From: Torymus aiolomorphi
Lineage: Eukaryota > Arthropoda > Insecta > Hymenoptera > Torymidae
Length of the DNA stretch: 64,000 bases
Reading direction: 5' to 3'
Assembly: GCA_036365515.1 (NCBI GenBank)
Contig: CM070873.1
Coordinates: 173,150,104 to 173,214,103 of the forward strand
How positions within the stretch are numbered: position 1 is the first letter of the stretch; each line of letters starts with the position of its first letter. Shown here in pieces: positions 20,450 through 32,679 of this stretch. Under the pieces are notes generated by a model, which searched no databases, had not been told where the DNA came from, and saw only the letters and a list, made by a program, of their open reading frames with translations. Made by a program: the position numbers and the translations under genes.

Positions 20450-21515
20450 TATCTGCATTCAATGATTTATTTTGATTTTGGTTTTGATTTTTATCTTGAA
20501 TTTAAGGATTTAAATTTTTAAGAATTCTTTTTGATTCGTTGGTGTTGGTTTGCGGTTGAAGAGTTGTTGTATTGCTTGTTGTCGTAGTAGGTTTTTGATC
20601 TGAAATAATGTTTGTTACGAATGAAAAGTAGTACAGGTGGTATCGACTCTATACATTAGTATTTTTTATGCTTACCCGAAGTTGAATTGAAGTTGTTCGT
20701 AGTGATTTCTTCTTCGAAATCTGACCAATTTAAATTGTAATCAGATTTATCTTTGACGGGTGTAGTATTTTTCAATGGTTTCGAATGAGACATTTCATCT
20801 TGAATTTGAGGATTTAAATTTTCAAGAATTCTTTTTTTACATGGAGGTGGTTGAGTAGTTACTTTATCTTTGAATCCTACTTTCACTGGTGTTTTTGAAA
20901 GAAATTTTTTACTGTTGTGGTTTGTCGAGGATTAATTTTCATTGTTTTCCGGTGTAAGTATTTTCTTATTACTGGCGGTGGTAAAGTGGAGTTGTTGGTC
21001 TGAAATAAAGTTTGCTAAGAATGGAAGGTAGTACAGGTGGCATCGAGCAAACTTATCTAGTATATTAATATTTTTTATGCTTACTTGGAATTTAATGGAA
21101 CTGGTTCGTAGTGAATTCCTGGTTGGAATGCGACAAATTTGAATGGTAGTCGAAGTGAGTTTCATTGGGTGTAGTACTTGTCGATGGTTTTGGATGAGTG
21201 TTTGTCGTAGCTGTGCAGATAATACCAGTGAAAATCATTTGTCTATTATGTAGTGAATTTTCTATATACAGCGGAGTGCACCACAAATTCCAAATGTAAG
21301 TATTACCTGTGAATGTTAAAAATATAGTCTAAATTAACCAAGTATAAGAGTATTAATTGCGAAGTGAATATATAAATAATGAATTACCTCTGTGGCTAAA
21401 TACACTTGATCATCGGCTGTTGTCATAAAATTCATAATTTCAGTCCAGATTTATTCTTCGTCTTCAGAACCATTGGATGAGGATACATCTGTATTTGTTT
21501 CTTTGAAAGACATTT
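20450..21515 (-). pseudogene. Decayed Asn/Thr/Ser-rich gene with tandemly duplicated exon-intron units
   Basis: On the minus strand an ATG at ~21512 opens MSFKETNTDVSSSNGSEDEE, then a stop, then more exon-like sequence ending CAGAG|GTAATT. Downstream, two similar exon blocks (about 21295-21085 and 20998-20680) and a third, more decayed one (20592-20450) each end in, or are followed by, a near-identical intron: donor GTAAGCATAAAAAATA, then 'ccacctgtactac', then acceptor 'tttatttcag'. The blocks encode related phrases (KPSTSTTPNETHFDY versus KPLKNTTPVKDKSDY). Several stops interrupt it. No domain is recognised; it is a low-complexity acidic/Asn-rich protein of unknown function. Confidence 0.45.
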
Positions 21516-22289
21516 TTTTATCTCAATGGAAATTGAGAAATTGCACGTAATTTTATTGTTTTCAATCTTGACTTGTTTAGTTAAGCACGTTTTAGGTTAG
21601 AACGCGGACACTACCACTGCATGTGAACGCAGTATTTATTGCTACATATCTCGAGAGAATTTGTAGAAAATAACAATTCATTTTTACATTTCTCGAGAGA
21701 ATTTCAGTCAGAGTGCGTGTCGAGCTATTCATTTTTCTGTAAGGTATCGTGTAGCCAGAGTGCTGGGACTTGCATAGTGTGTCACTTAATTGTTTCTACA
21801 CGACTCGAGAGTACGTGTAGAAAACAAGAAAAAAAACAATGACCACGATCAAACAACACCACTTTTTATTTCAACTAACTCTTTTTTCTCGTCACCCGTG
21901 CACTTTCCTTTGTTTATTTCGTACGCGTCAACTCGCGCTCGGACGTGCGAGTGAGACAGAGTGGCTCATGCGCGCAGGCGCTCAAGCGCAGCGGGTCGGA
22001 AAATTTCGGCAGCCAATCAGAGCGCGCGGTTGGTCTAAAATAAGATGCGAAAGTTTCTCTTTCGGACCGGAGATGCGGGCCGGAAGTACGTACTTTCGGG
22101 TGGGCGAGTAAGAAAAACCTTTTAAAATTCCTAAATAACCTTTACTCCAAATTATATTTTCTTTGTGAAATTTCCCACATAGGGTACTTGTCTCTAGTAG
22201 TATGCCTATCCGGATTTGTATGCTCTTTCTGGAATTTCCGATATCAGAAAAAGGTTCTAAGCTTAAAAATAATAAATCGCTATTACAAA
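21516..22289. other. No convincing gene; duplicated TCTCGAGAGAATTT words
   Basis: The words ATCTCGAGAGAATTT (~21647) and TTCTCGAGAGAATTT (~21689) occur 42 bases apart, followed by a CpG-containing block (~21900-22090). Short ORFs on both strands have no motif. Confidence 0.35.
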
Positions 22290-23570
22290 ACAAAAGCAGG
22301 TACACAGCACGCGCGCATAGCGAATAGCGCATGTCATTTCCATTTTCTAGTATACATAAATGCGTTCCCGAATAATTACGATTTTAAAAGAGCGTTAAAA
22401 CAGTTTTAACCTCAAATATCTCTGTAATTCATGAACGAATTCTTTTATCCTGAGAATTCTTCTAATAAATAATATACAAACTCTACATCTCCACCAAATT
22501 TCAAATAAATTAAAAACATGTTAATATAGTTATATTGTGCTACAACAAAGAAAGTCATTTTCAAAAACACTAAAATTTTAAATATCTAACATCTCAAAAA
22601 ATAACCATATAATTTGGATGAAATTTTAAACAGGTATTGCCTATATCCCATACAAAATAGTCTATAAATTTCTAGCTGATAGATGAAGTCGCCATTGAGA
22701 AACTACGAATTTGAAAAATACGTAAAAAAATTTTAAACTTAAATATCTCTAAAAATTATGACACAATTCTTTTACCTAAAGGACTTATGCGACAATATAT
22801 AAACTCTACATCTCCACAAAATTTTAGCATGATTAAACCAATTTTGGTTTTCTCTAGTTATCATGCGACAAAGAAAATGACTTTGTAAAATACGATAATT
22901 TTCAAAATCAAATATCGCAAAAAGTAATCGTACGATATTGATAAAAATTCGCACACATATTATCTATATCACATACAAATTTGTCTATAAATTTGGAGCT
23001 GATACATGAAGCCGTTCTCGTGAAATTACGAGATTTTGAAAAAAAGATTAAAAAAATTCTAACCTTAAATATGTCAGAAATTTCTGGACTTATCATTTTG
23101 CCCAAAGAACTCGACCGAAAGCTATCCAAAATCTACCTCTACAAGGAATTTCGAAGCGATTAAGTCAATTTTACTCCCGTAATCGTTGGACATACAAAAC
23201 TCATTTTTTTCATATTTCAATTTTTTTCTCAAAAACTAATCGACAAAATGGATGCATCATTATCATGATTTCAAAAAAATTGACCTTCTACTTTAAGTGT
23301 TACAAGCTTTTTTAAAAAAAACACGTTTTTGTTAATAACAAAAGAACCGTGATAGCTAGAGAAATTTTTTTTTTTTTTTTAGAAAATATGTAGGTATTTT
23401 AATGCTCTTTCAAATGCTATACATTCTCATTAAAAAAAAGCAAAACTCAATTTTGAGAAATTTCGAAATAAAAAAAACGCATCTGCGAATTAAAAAACGA
23501 ATTTTTGACCTGCCATCACACAAAAAAGAAAACAAAAAATGAGACCTGTCCGGCTAAAATCGATCGAGTA
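22290..23570 (+). repeat. Dispersed ~1.3-kb non-coding repeat, copy A
   Basis: This matches 37000-38590 over most of its length ('acagttttaacctcaaatatctct', 'aataatatacaaactctac', 'gagacctgtccgg(c/t)taaaatcg') and its 3' part matches 1-570 inverted. Internally it consists of degenerate sub-repeats around 'aaatatctc(t/a)aaaa' spaced ~150-200 bases apart. No ORF. Both full copies end next to a CA/TG microsatellite. The family is unidentified. Confidence 0.75.
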
Positions 23571-23587
23571 GAAGCAGAGATCTAGGG

Positions 23588-23589
<2 letters not shown>

Positions 23590-23625
<36 letters not shown>
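23590..23625 (+). repeat. (AC)n tract, 5' target of the R1-type LINE
   Basis: 36 bases of AC repeat immediately before the LINE 5' end. A second AC tract begins exactly at the LINE 3' end (28829). Confidence 0.9.
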
Positions 23626-23628
<3 letters not shown>

Positions 23629-23774
23629 GTGTCGAGTTGCTAGCCTCGCATCAGGCGCCTCCCCAGGTGGCGGATAGGGGAATGCTCGTCAGATATGAAG
23701 GGTACCAGGGAAATAAAATACCTAGGGCGGACCAAAACTAGCTAGGGGAAGGCACCCCGAATAATAAACCAAAT

Positions 23775-25441
23775 ATGGATAGTGTGCTGAAAAATATATT
23801 ACCCCAAGTAGGTATCCTCAACAATGAGGAAAATCCCACCACCGATTCCGATCGGGTGAAAGCCCCGGTGGTCGGTGCAGGCTCCACGGATTTTGGGGGG
23901 AGCCAAAAGCACGATGTGGCCAATCAGGCTGGTGCAGAAGGGGATAATCGCTTGGCCCCTACTGCATCTCAGAAGACGAGCGAAGAAGAAAAAGCTGAAG
24001 CAAAAGTGGATCACGTGTAGAAGTCGAACAAAGGAAAGCTAGGTAAGGGGGACCCGCATAAAGTATGCCAAGCAGATCTGGAACTAGGAGTTCCTCGGGG
24101 TGCTCTTCCAAAAACTACCCGAAAGACGAAAAAGCCCAGTGCATGGGAGGAACACGAACAGCTAATAGCTGGGCTCGTGGAGCACCTAAACGAGAAAATG
24201 CCGGATGGGAAAACCCGAAGAACGGTGACCGCGGAAACCCGTAAGCTGGTAGATGAGATCCAAAAGTCCTTCACACAAATAAGGAAGCTGATGCGGGCTG
24301 CACCGAAGACTATCATCTCAACAACAGCGGCACCTGACAAACAAACTGATGGAGAGGTGAACCAGAGAGCCCAGCTACTCTGCGGTGTCCAGAATGAGTT
24401 GTTCCAGTCGCCAGGTAATACAAACTGGTACAGCCCCCAAGGGACCCCAAAGAGGAAAGAGCACTCTCCACCCTCACCAAACGTGAAACAGGCTGCAAAG
24501 AAGGTATCTCTAGGACAAAAGGCACCACAGACAGTGGTAGCTCTCCCCGGAGTGGAACAAATTCAAGAAGAGAGACCCCAGCAGATGGCCCCAAAAGAGG
24601 TCGAAGAAATGGAGTGGCTACAGAACACGAAGAAGAAAAAGAAGAAGCGAGCAAAAGAAGAAGAAAAAAGAAAGAAGGTCCCCAAACAGCGTAAGAAGAA
24701 GGCGCTACCAAAGGCACTCCTCATTAGTGCCCAGGGAAGTGCTACATACGCTGACATCCTGAAAGAAGTCAAGAAAGGATTAGCGGAGGAAGGACTGGAG
24801 GAAAATGTTGATAAGGTCAGAAGAACCAACACGACCATCTGCTGATAGTCCTCAACAGGGAAAATGGGGATAAGCTGGAATCTCTCCAAAGAAAGGTGGC
24901 TGAGGTACTAGGCGGTCAGGCAGTTGTATCCGGCAAGTCACATGAAGTGGAACTCTCAATACGGGATATTGAGGAGACAGCCACAAAAGAAGAAGTGGAA
25001 GCGGCCTTGCAGAAAGCAGCAGGCAGCGAGCTCACAGTAACGAAAGACGCTATAAGAGCGCTACGCCCAGCCTACAAAGGGACCAAAATTGCTTCAATCA
25101 AGCTGCCCGAAGAGGTGGCCCGCAAAGTGATAGGAGATAGAGGCAAAATCCGCATCGGACTAGTGAACTGCACCGTTAAAGAAGTGACCAGACCGAAGAA
25201 ATGCTTCAAGTGCTGGAACACGGGGCACATTGCCAGCAAATGCCCGAGTCAGATCGACAGATCCGGCCTCTGCCTCAAGTGCGGACAGGCAGGGCACAAA
25301 ATCGCCGACTGCAAGAAAGAACCGCACTGTCCCCTATGTGCTGAAAGGGACAAAGATCACCACCACATAGTAGGAAGCTACAAATGCGCTGCCTTTCACG
25401 AGAAGAAGAAGAATAAGAGCCAACCCGTTAGAAAAAGATGA
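23775..25441 (+). pseudogene. R1-type LINE ORF1 (gag-like, three CCHC knuckles)
   Basis: It starts MDSVLKNILPQVG. The frame is broken by TAG 24018-24020 but stays open in the same frame to 24845. A frame change near 24830 leads to the last part, which is open to 25441. The middle is Lys/Glu-rich with a KKKKKKRAKEEEKRKK patch. The C-terminus has CFKCWNTGHIASKC, CLKCGQAGHKIADC and a CPLCAERDKDHHH knuckle. Such proteins bind the LINE RNA and target the insertion site. The stop overlaps the ORF2 ATG. Confidence 0.85.
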
Positions 25442-28406
25442 GAGTGTTACAACACAACATAAACCAAACGGTCAGAGAGATGAAGATAGACGTGGCCATT
25501 ATCGCTGATCCGTACATAAGGCTAAACACACAGGCATGGGTGACAGACACTACTGGCAAGGCTGTCATCTGATCCTGCAACAACCGGTCGTTCGAAGATC
25601 AGCCGGATACCAAGCGTAATGGCTTTGTGAGAGCAAAGCTCGGGAACGTGAATTTCTATAGCGTCTATGCTCCTCCCAGCTTAAATATCAGCGAATTTAC
25701 GGACCTACTTGACAGATTGGTCGAGGATGCCAAGGAACACTCCCCCTGTGCCATAGCGGGAGATTTTAACGCCTGGGCAGTCGAATGGGGCAGCAAGAAA
25801 ACGAACGATAGAGGAACCGAGCTTCTACTGGCAATGGCATGCTTGGACTTGACCCTTCTGAACACCGGGACCCTGCCCACCTTCGAGAGGGACACTGGAA
25901 GCTCGATAATCGACCTGACTCTGGTCAGCTCTAGCTTGGCAAGAGTAGGAAACGACTGGACGGTGCACGACATGCTCAACGCGAGCGACCACCGGCTCAT
26001 CAGCTGGTCAGTGCTGAGCACAAACGCCAAAAAGGGACCCCCATCTAAGAGGGCGACCTTCAGAGGATGGAATGCGAACAAATTTGATGTGGAACTGTTT
26101 CAAGAAGCATTGAATAGCGAACCTATTGCTGCCAACAGCGCGCAAGCGGATGTAGAAGAAGCAATGCGCAGAGTTACCTTTGCATGTGACGCCACGATGC
26201 AACGAAAGCACCCCCACAACGACCATCAGCCCATGTACTGGTGGAACAATGATATTGCCAAAAGTCGACAGGAAAGTATCCGTGCAAGAAGAAAAGCAAC
26301 GCGAGCCAGAAAAAAATCAAACTACAGAGATCTCCAGGAATCTTACAAAGCAGCACGACTTAAACTGGTCAAATCAATCAAAAGTAGCAAGGCAAATTGC
26401 TGGAAAGAGCTGGTTGATGAAGTAGAAAGCGACCCATGGGGTAGACCATACAAAGTGGTGATGAAAAGAGTGAAACCACAGCCACTGTCTTCACCCACAT
26501 GCCCGGTCCTGCTGGAGAAGATTGTCACAAACCTCTTCCCACAACAACCGGACATGCAGATCGGTGACCTTAACACGGAGGAACCAATACCACCGATAAC
26601 ACTGGAAGAGCTGAAGATTACGTGCTCTAGACTGGGAAACAAGAAGGCCCCTGGACCGGATGGCATCCCGAACATTGCCTTAAAAAAGGCAATAAGTATA
26701 GCACCGGATATGTTTCTTCACATGTACAACAGATGCCTACAAGAAGGTTACTTTCCTGCCAAATGGAAAACGCAGAGGCTGGTCCTTCTCCTAAAAGGAA
26801 ACAAGCCGCCCGACGAACCATCAGCATATCGTCCCCTCTGCATGCTCGACTCGGCGGGGAAGATCCTCGAACGGATCATGTACACGAGAATTGAAGCTAT
26901 AGCCGAAAAGCACCTGTCAGACAGACAGTATGGATTTCGAAAAGGAAGGTCAACCGTAGACGCGATTAACCTAGTAGTTAACATCGCGAAGGATGCGATC
27001 TCAGGGACTAGATGGAAAAATGGTGAGAAGCAATACTGCGCAGTAGTGACGCTGGACATGCAGAACGCGTTCAACTCTGCGAGGTGGGACCGAATCATGG
27101 AAGCACTCGACCAGTTCGGTACTCCAAAGTACCTTCAAACATTAATAGCTAGCTACTTCACGGACAGAATCCTGCAGTATGACACAGACGATGGACTTAA
27201 GGTATATAGAGTTACTGGAGGAGTGCCGCAAGGCTCGGTACTGGGGCGCTTTTATGGATCATCATGTACAACGGCCTACTTAAGCTGACGATCCCAAGGA
27301 TGGTAACGCCCGTTGCATTTGCAGATGATGTTGCTCTTGTAATTGTAGGCAAGCACCTCGAGGATATTAAAAATCTGTTCAACGTGACATTCAGCAAGTA
27401 TGCTGGATGGATGAACGAATCAGGACTCAAGATGGCTAAGCATAAGACAGAAATTACGCTTATAACAAGCAGGAAGACATGCGAAACAATCACACTAGAA
27501 GTCGGTGAGCACGAAATTGAGTCAAAACCATCTATCCGCTACCTAGGGGTAATGATAGATGCGCGTCTCAACTTCAAGGATCAAGTCGAGAATGCCAGCT
27601 CTAAAGCCGCAGCAGTTGGAGGAGCGCTCTCCCGCCTCATGCCAAATGTCGGTGGGCCCAAACCAAGAAGACGAGCTCTCCTAGCGTCAGTGGTTACATC
27701 AATACTGACCTATGGTATTGCCATTTGGGTAAGTGCGTTACAGCTGCAGGAGTGCCAAAGAAGGATATACCCAGTAGGCCGGCAAATGGGGCTGAGAGTT
27801 TCCAGTGCGTTTAGGACCGTCTCCAGAGACGCTGCACACGTAATCTCAGGGCTACTACCAATCGAGATCCTGGCTGAGGAGCAGAGGAGGATATATCAGC
27901 ACAGAAGCCAAAGGCAGTCAGATGCAGATGACTGTAGGAAAAGAGAAAGACAGAAAAGTCTTCAACGCTGGCAGACACAGTGGGACTGCTCCGAAAAGGG
28001 TAGATGGACCCACGAGCTCGTCCCGCGGATAGCGGAATGGCTAAGCCGCAAACATCGAGATCCAAGCTACTACCTGACGCAGATGCTGACTGGACATGGA
28101 TGTTTTCGAGAATACTTGCACAAGTATAAGCACGAGGACTCCCCAGAATGCCCAACATGTCACGGACTAGAGGAGGACGCAAGGCATGTGTTTTTCTCAT
28201 GTCCCAGATTTAACATACAAAGACGAAAGCTCGAAAAAACACTTGTGACGGCGATCACGCCAGAGAACCTGGTTCGACAGATGCTTGCATCAGAGAAGGC
28301 ATGGATTGCCGCAACGGACTTCGCCAGGGAAGTCATTGAAGAGCTACGGAAAGAAGAGAAGAAGAGAAGAGAACAGCGATTGATAGATGCGGGGCGCCGG
28401 CTGTAG
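25438..28406 (+). pseudogene. R1-type LINE ORF2: endonuclease and reverse transcriptase
   Basis: The ATG at 25438 overlaps the ORF1 stop. Endonuclease motifs are AIIADPY, VNFYSVYAPP, AIAGDFNAW and NASDHRLISW. The sequence after MRVLQHNIN is shortened, and TGA at ~25570 interrupts the frame. RT motifs are APGPDGIPN, YRPLCMLDSAGKILER, QYGFRKGRSTVDA, VTLDMQNAFNSARW, GGVPQGSVLG and FADDVALVIV. A frameshift at ~27260-27290 falls between the PQGSVLG and FADD motifs. The C-terminus has CPTCHGLEEDARHVFFSC, typical of the R1 clade. No RNase H is present. The catalytic Asp pair is intact, but the gene as it stands cannot give one protein. Confidence 0.9.
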
Positions 28407-28825
28407 AATAGTAGGCTTTCTTTCTTCATGCAGGTGACCGGACGATGCAGTAAGAAGAAGACGACTGGACGATGCTGCAAGAAGAAGACGATAACCAAGA
28501 GGAAGAGAAGAAGGCAACCTATCCTGAACCTCCAACCAACTAACATCAGTTGGGGGATGTAGGGAATGACAGCAAGAAGGAAGAGCAAATTAGCTAATGC
28601 CTCCCCCGCGAAGTAATACCTAGGGGCAGTTCTGCGGGGGTTTCGTTTAGGCGTACAAAAGACAAAGAGGTTGGAGTTTAGTGGGTAGGGGTCCTGCACA
28701 GCGGGATCTGGTCCATCCATCTGACCAGACAAGTTAGTCCATCAACTTGGCGAGCCCCACACACGGGGAGCTCCGAGCAGCTCTTGACATGGTGCGTAAA
28801 AAGCATTCTCCACCTCTTCGGAAAA

Positions 28826-28828
<3 letters not shown>

Positions 28829-28868
<40 letters not shown>

Positions 28869-28892
28869 ACACGCACACGCACACACACACAT
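28829..28892 (+). repeat. (AC)n/ACAY tract at the LINE 3' end
   Basis: AC repeat with CATA and CGCA interruptions. With 23590-23625 it brackets the LINE. Confidence 0.9.
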
Positions 28893-29385
28893 CCATACAT
28901 TTTTCAAAAATCATGTATTTTGATTCCTAGAACCTCAAAAAGCAATTATAGCATGTTTTTACAAGAACTCAAAAAATTACTATCACAAAGCTTCCTCTAG
29001 GAGGAAGCAATACAGGTAATTAAAACAGTTATAATATCATTCGGAAAGAAATATAATTAAGCTGAGCGAGCGAGAGCGAGCGAGGTATTTCGCTAGTATT
29101 CATTAACAGTCTTAAAATCAAGTCCTATATAATAGTATATACTGAAACGAACATTTTGCATAGTCATGAATATTTTAAACTATGGGGATATAAATTATAT
29201 TATAATAATGGTATAGTAAATAAATGAAATGGTGTGGTCGCTTACATGAAAGGAAATATTATTGGTAACGGGAACAATTGAAATAGGCAATATTAAATTA
29301 ATAAACTCAATTATAACGCTTAATAACAACAGTAAATTAGTGATATAATCGTTATATAGATCGCATGATATACGTCTAATAGAAT
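28893..29385. other. AT-rich, no gene seen
   Basis: AT-rich sequence with one GAGCGAGCGAGAGCGAGCGAG run at ~29065. No ORF with recognisable motifs. Confidence 0.5.
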
Positions 29386-30485
29386 TCAATTTTAACTTAA
29401 ACAAATATCTACTACAAAAAAAACATGTTAAAAATCACTTTGTAATTGGATATTTCAATACAGATATACTCAAAAACAACCTTATAACCCAAGAATTTCT
29501 AAACAATTTCCTAGGCAAGGGTTTTTACCCTGGTTTTATTCGAATTACCAGGCCATATGATTTAAACACAGAAAAGGAAACTTGCATTAATAATATTTTC
29601 ATAAAAACAAAATCATTAACGACTAAAACTTTTAAACTTATAACTCCAATAACAGATCATTACCTTTATTTATACAGATTGACAAAAAGGATAATCACAA
29701 AATGGATAAATCCACTGCAGTAACCTATAAATATAATTATAACAAACTGTGCAGTATAGCTTCAATAATTGACTGGTCAATTCATAGTTCTACAAAAAAT
29801 CCGAGTAATGAAATTAATTCCTTGATAACTGATTCAAAATTGTCTAGATAAGAGTAAATATAACTGCCCAAAAAGAAGCATAAATGGGCAAAACAAAATA
29901 ATACCCAGGTAAGTTTGGATAACAAATGCAATAATAATTTCTTGTAAAAAAAGGACTCCTTATACAGAAAATTAAAAAAATGAACTAAACAATGAGGAAC
30001 TATAACAAATGCAATAATAATTTCTTGTAAAAAAAGGACTCCTTATACAGAAAAATGAAAAATGAACCAAAAAATGAGAAACTAAGAAATGAATATAAAA
30101 GCTATGTAAAAATACTCGATAAAACAATAAAAGATGCCAAAATGAAATATGAACGAAATCGCATACAAAAAAACAGCAATAACCCAAGACAACTATGGTC
30201 AATCATTAACGGTACATTAGGAACAAAGAACAAAGACAAAAAGAATACTGATATCACTGAAATAAAAACAGATAAAAACGAGATAATAAAAGATCCTAAA
30301 GAGATTGTAAAAGCTATAAATGAACATTACTGCAATTTAGGTACAAAAATGTCAGAATCCATTGAAAAACCTAAAGATAAAGAACTGGAATTACCAAATC
30401 AGAAATTAAAAACCGTGTTTATAAATCCAACAAATAAGTATGAAATATAACAGAGAATAGATAAAATGATAATGAAAAATGGAGG
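29386..30485 (+). pseudogene. LINE fragment A: endonuclease C-terminal half and linker
   Basis: Endonuclease-like sequence FVIGYFNTDILKNN (the usual GDFN has become GYFN), GFYPGFIRITRPYDL, INNIFIKTKSL and ITPITDHY. After a gap with stops it continues into a Lys/Asn-rich linker (open 30055-30450) containing NPRQLWSIINGTLG and VKAINEHYCNLG. These are the parts between the endonuclease and RT of a jockey/CR1-like LINE. An ~82-bp tandem duplication ('aataataatttcttgtaaa', 29920 and 30002) lies in the gap. It breaks off at ~30485, where a different LINE begins in the opposite orientation. Confidence 0.7.
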
Positions 30486-32355
30486 AATTTTTATTTTATT
30501 TCATTTTTTTTATTTAATCAATAGACGGGCTATGAGCCCAAGGTACAGAATAATAATTACATTTGGTGAAAACAGTAGCATGTGCGAATGAATTATATGA
30601 CTACATATTAATTAAACAGTTTGTAAAAATTCTACCACGCATAACTGGTTTATATAATATAACAAATTTGTATATCTACAAACATATTAACAAAGATAAT
30701 TTACTTAATTTAGATAAATAAATTAATGAAGTTGATTAAGTTAATTACTCAGCAGAACAAATTGACCTGATGGTACGTTTGAATACACTGATTGCTTGAA
30801 TCGAACGTAAATTTTGGGGTAGCGAGTTCCAAACTGGGTGCAATCGAGCGATAGGAGAGTTGAACGCACATTTGGTTGTATATGAGTTTTCTTTTATAGG
30901 TCGAGGATTACGAATTTGATAGGATATGTCTCTATTTGTAAATAGTAACTTCAGATCAGGGCAATCGATAAGTTCCATAATAATCTTTTAGGTACATGTA
31001 AGATCGTAGAAATTAAAAAGTGATTTAATGCATGTTAACTCAAATTTCTCTATTAACGGCTGATAATTATGATCAAAGATTGACATCGGGGTATTTGTTT
31101 TTATCGAGCAATATTTCAACAGCTTATGCTGGATAGATTCCAGTTTTTTGAATGCTTCCTTGGTTACGGGTGACCAAACTACTGAGCCATAAATAACAGT
31201 GGGCGTTCGAGGGATTTGTATAAGGATATTAAAGATTTGGCTGATCTGAAATCCAGTTTAGTCCGTTTTAAAAAGCCAAGGATCCTAAGTGATTTGGCGA
31301 TAATAACGTCAATATGCTGGTTAAACGATAGTGCGGAATCAAAAAGAACCCCTAAATCCTTAATATCACAGACTCTGTTCACATTAGTTTAATTGAGAGT
31401 GTAGCAGAACAACGTGGGAACTTTTTTCTGATGAAAAGATATGCAATTACACTTTGAAGGATTAATGGTGAGCCCGTTGGCCTCGAACTATTTGTTAATA
31501 TTATTGAGATCTTCCTGTAGATGTACCACATCCGACACCGAGTTAACTACACAGAAAAGTTTAACGTCGTCCGCATAAATTAAGCAACGAGCAAAACGAA
31601 CGCAGTCTGTGAGATTATTAATAAATATTGTAAGAAGAATTGGGCCCAGGTATGAGCCTTGAGGAACCCCAGATGGGCATAAAATCCCTTGAGAGAGACA
31701 GTCTATGATTCTCACAAATTGCGTTCGATCAGATAGGTACGATCGGTGTCACTTATGTAAATTTCCACGTACACCGATATTCCAAACTTTTTGAAGGAGT
31801 TTGAAGTGCGAAACAGAGTCGAACGCTTTAGAAAAATGAATATATAACGAATCAGCTTGACAACTCTCTTCGATACATTGTCATACGTAGTTAGAAAAAA
31901 GTAACAGATTAGTGATTGTTGAATGTCCTTTTATAAATCCATGTTGCTCTCTGAAAATTCTAGTAAATACAAAATCAGAAATTTTTCTAGCTACTAATTG
32001 ATCAATCATTTTAGAAAAGCAACTAAGAATGGATATTGGCCTATAATTTTCAATGTTTTACTTAACTCCGTTCTTATATATAGGATATAAGTATGCTGAT
32101 TTCCATAACTTGGGAAAAGAGCCAGTGCCAATAGATTTATTATAAAGAGCGAGCAATGGTACAATGATCGGAAGACAACGCTTAATAAAGTTCGGAGGGA
32201 TTTGATCAGGCCCCGATTTCGTACTATCCTCTAAGTTATTTATCACAGCATAAAGATCATTCGCCGACCCAGTGAAATCATCTAGCGTAGTCTCACATTC
32301 AATTAATTCTATATCATCGAGCGCCATATTCGTGTAGACTGAGGAATTCATAAAA
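30486..32355 (-). pseudogene. LINE fragment B: 5'-truncated reverse transcriptase and C-terminus
   Basis: Minus strand, in order: KSGPDQIPPNFIKRCLP and FPKLWKSAYLYPIYK (start of RT, 32351-32058); SGVPQGSYLGPILLTIF and CLIYADDVKLF (31715-31488); DIKDLGVLFDSALSFNQHI (31382-31179); and RNPRPIKENSYTTKCAFNSPIARL with VWNSLPQNLR (30978-30745). The A-rich end on the minus strand lies at ~30486-30515. Several stops and frameshifts split it. It belongs to a jockey/CR1-type non-LTR family and is 5'-truncated, as most LINE copies are. Confidence 0.82.
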
Positions 32356-32679
32356 TTAATGCCAAAACGCTCAAAGTAATATCACCGTACATATCAGAGT
32401 CATTGGCGTACATTCTAAATCGTCCGAACTCTGCGAGTCGTGCTTCTTTTCATCCGAGTTCCGCGAGTCGTGCTACTTTTACCAATAATATCTAAATTAA
32501 TTATCTGAGTAACATTGATTTCAATTTATACTAAAATAAATAATGCAACATTAAATTAAATAGAGAAATGACTTAGAATTAGTTATTTTTCGTATTCCTT
32601 TACTATCGTTATTCCTATTTTGGATACAATAATCATGAACAATTGAATCATAATGAAAGAATGGCTTAAGAGACATCAC
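32356..32679. other. AT-rich spacer, no gene
   Basis: A short CGAGTCGTGCTACTTTT-like word is repeated twice (~32435, ~32465); otherwise nothing identifiable. Confidence 0.4.

Larger units (their letters stand above)
23626..28828 (+). mobile_element. R1-clade non-LTR retrotransposon (Waldo/Mino-like) in an AC microsatellite
   Basis: About 5.2 kb with a 5' UTR, a gag-like ORF1 ending in zinc knuckles, and an ORF2 with AP-endonuclease, reverse transcriptase and a C-terminal CCHC, the last overlapping ORF1 by ATGA. The 3' UTR ends in a short A run that passes straight into (AC)n. R1-clade families Waldo and Mino are known to insert into ACAY/AC repeats, and the flanks here fit that. Both ORFs carry stops and frameshifts, so this is a nearly full-length but inactive copy. 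Confidence 0.88.
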
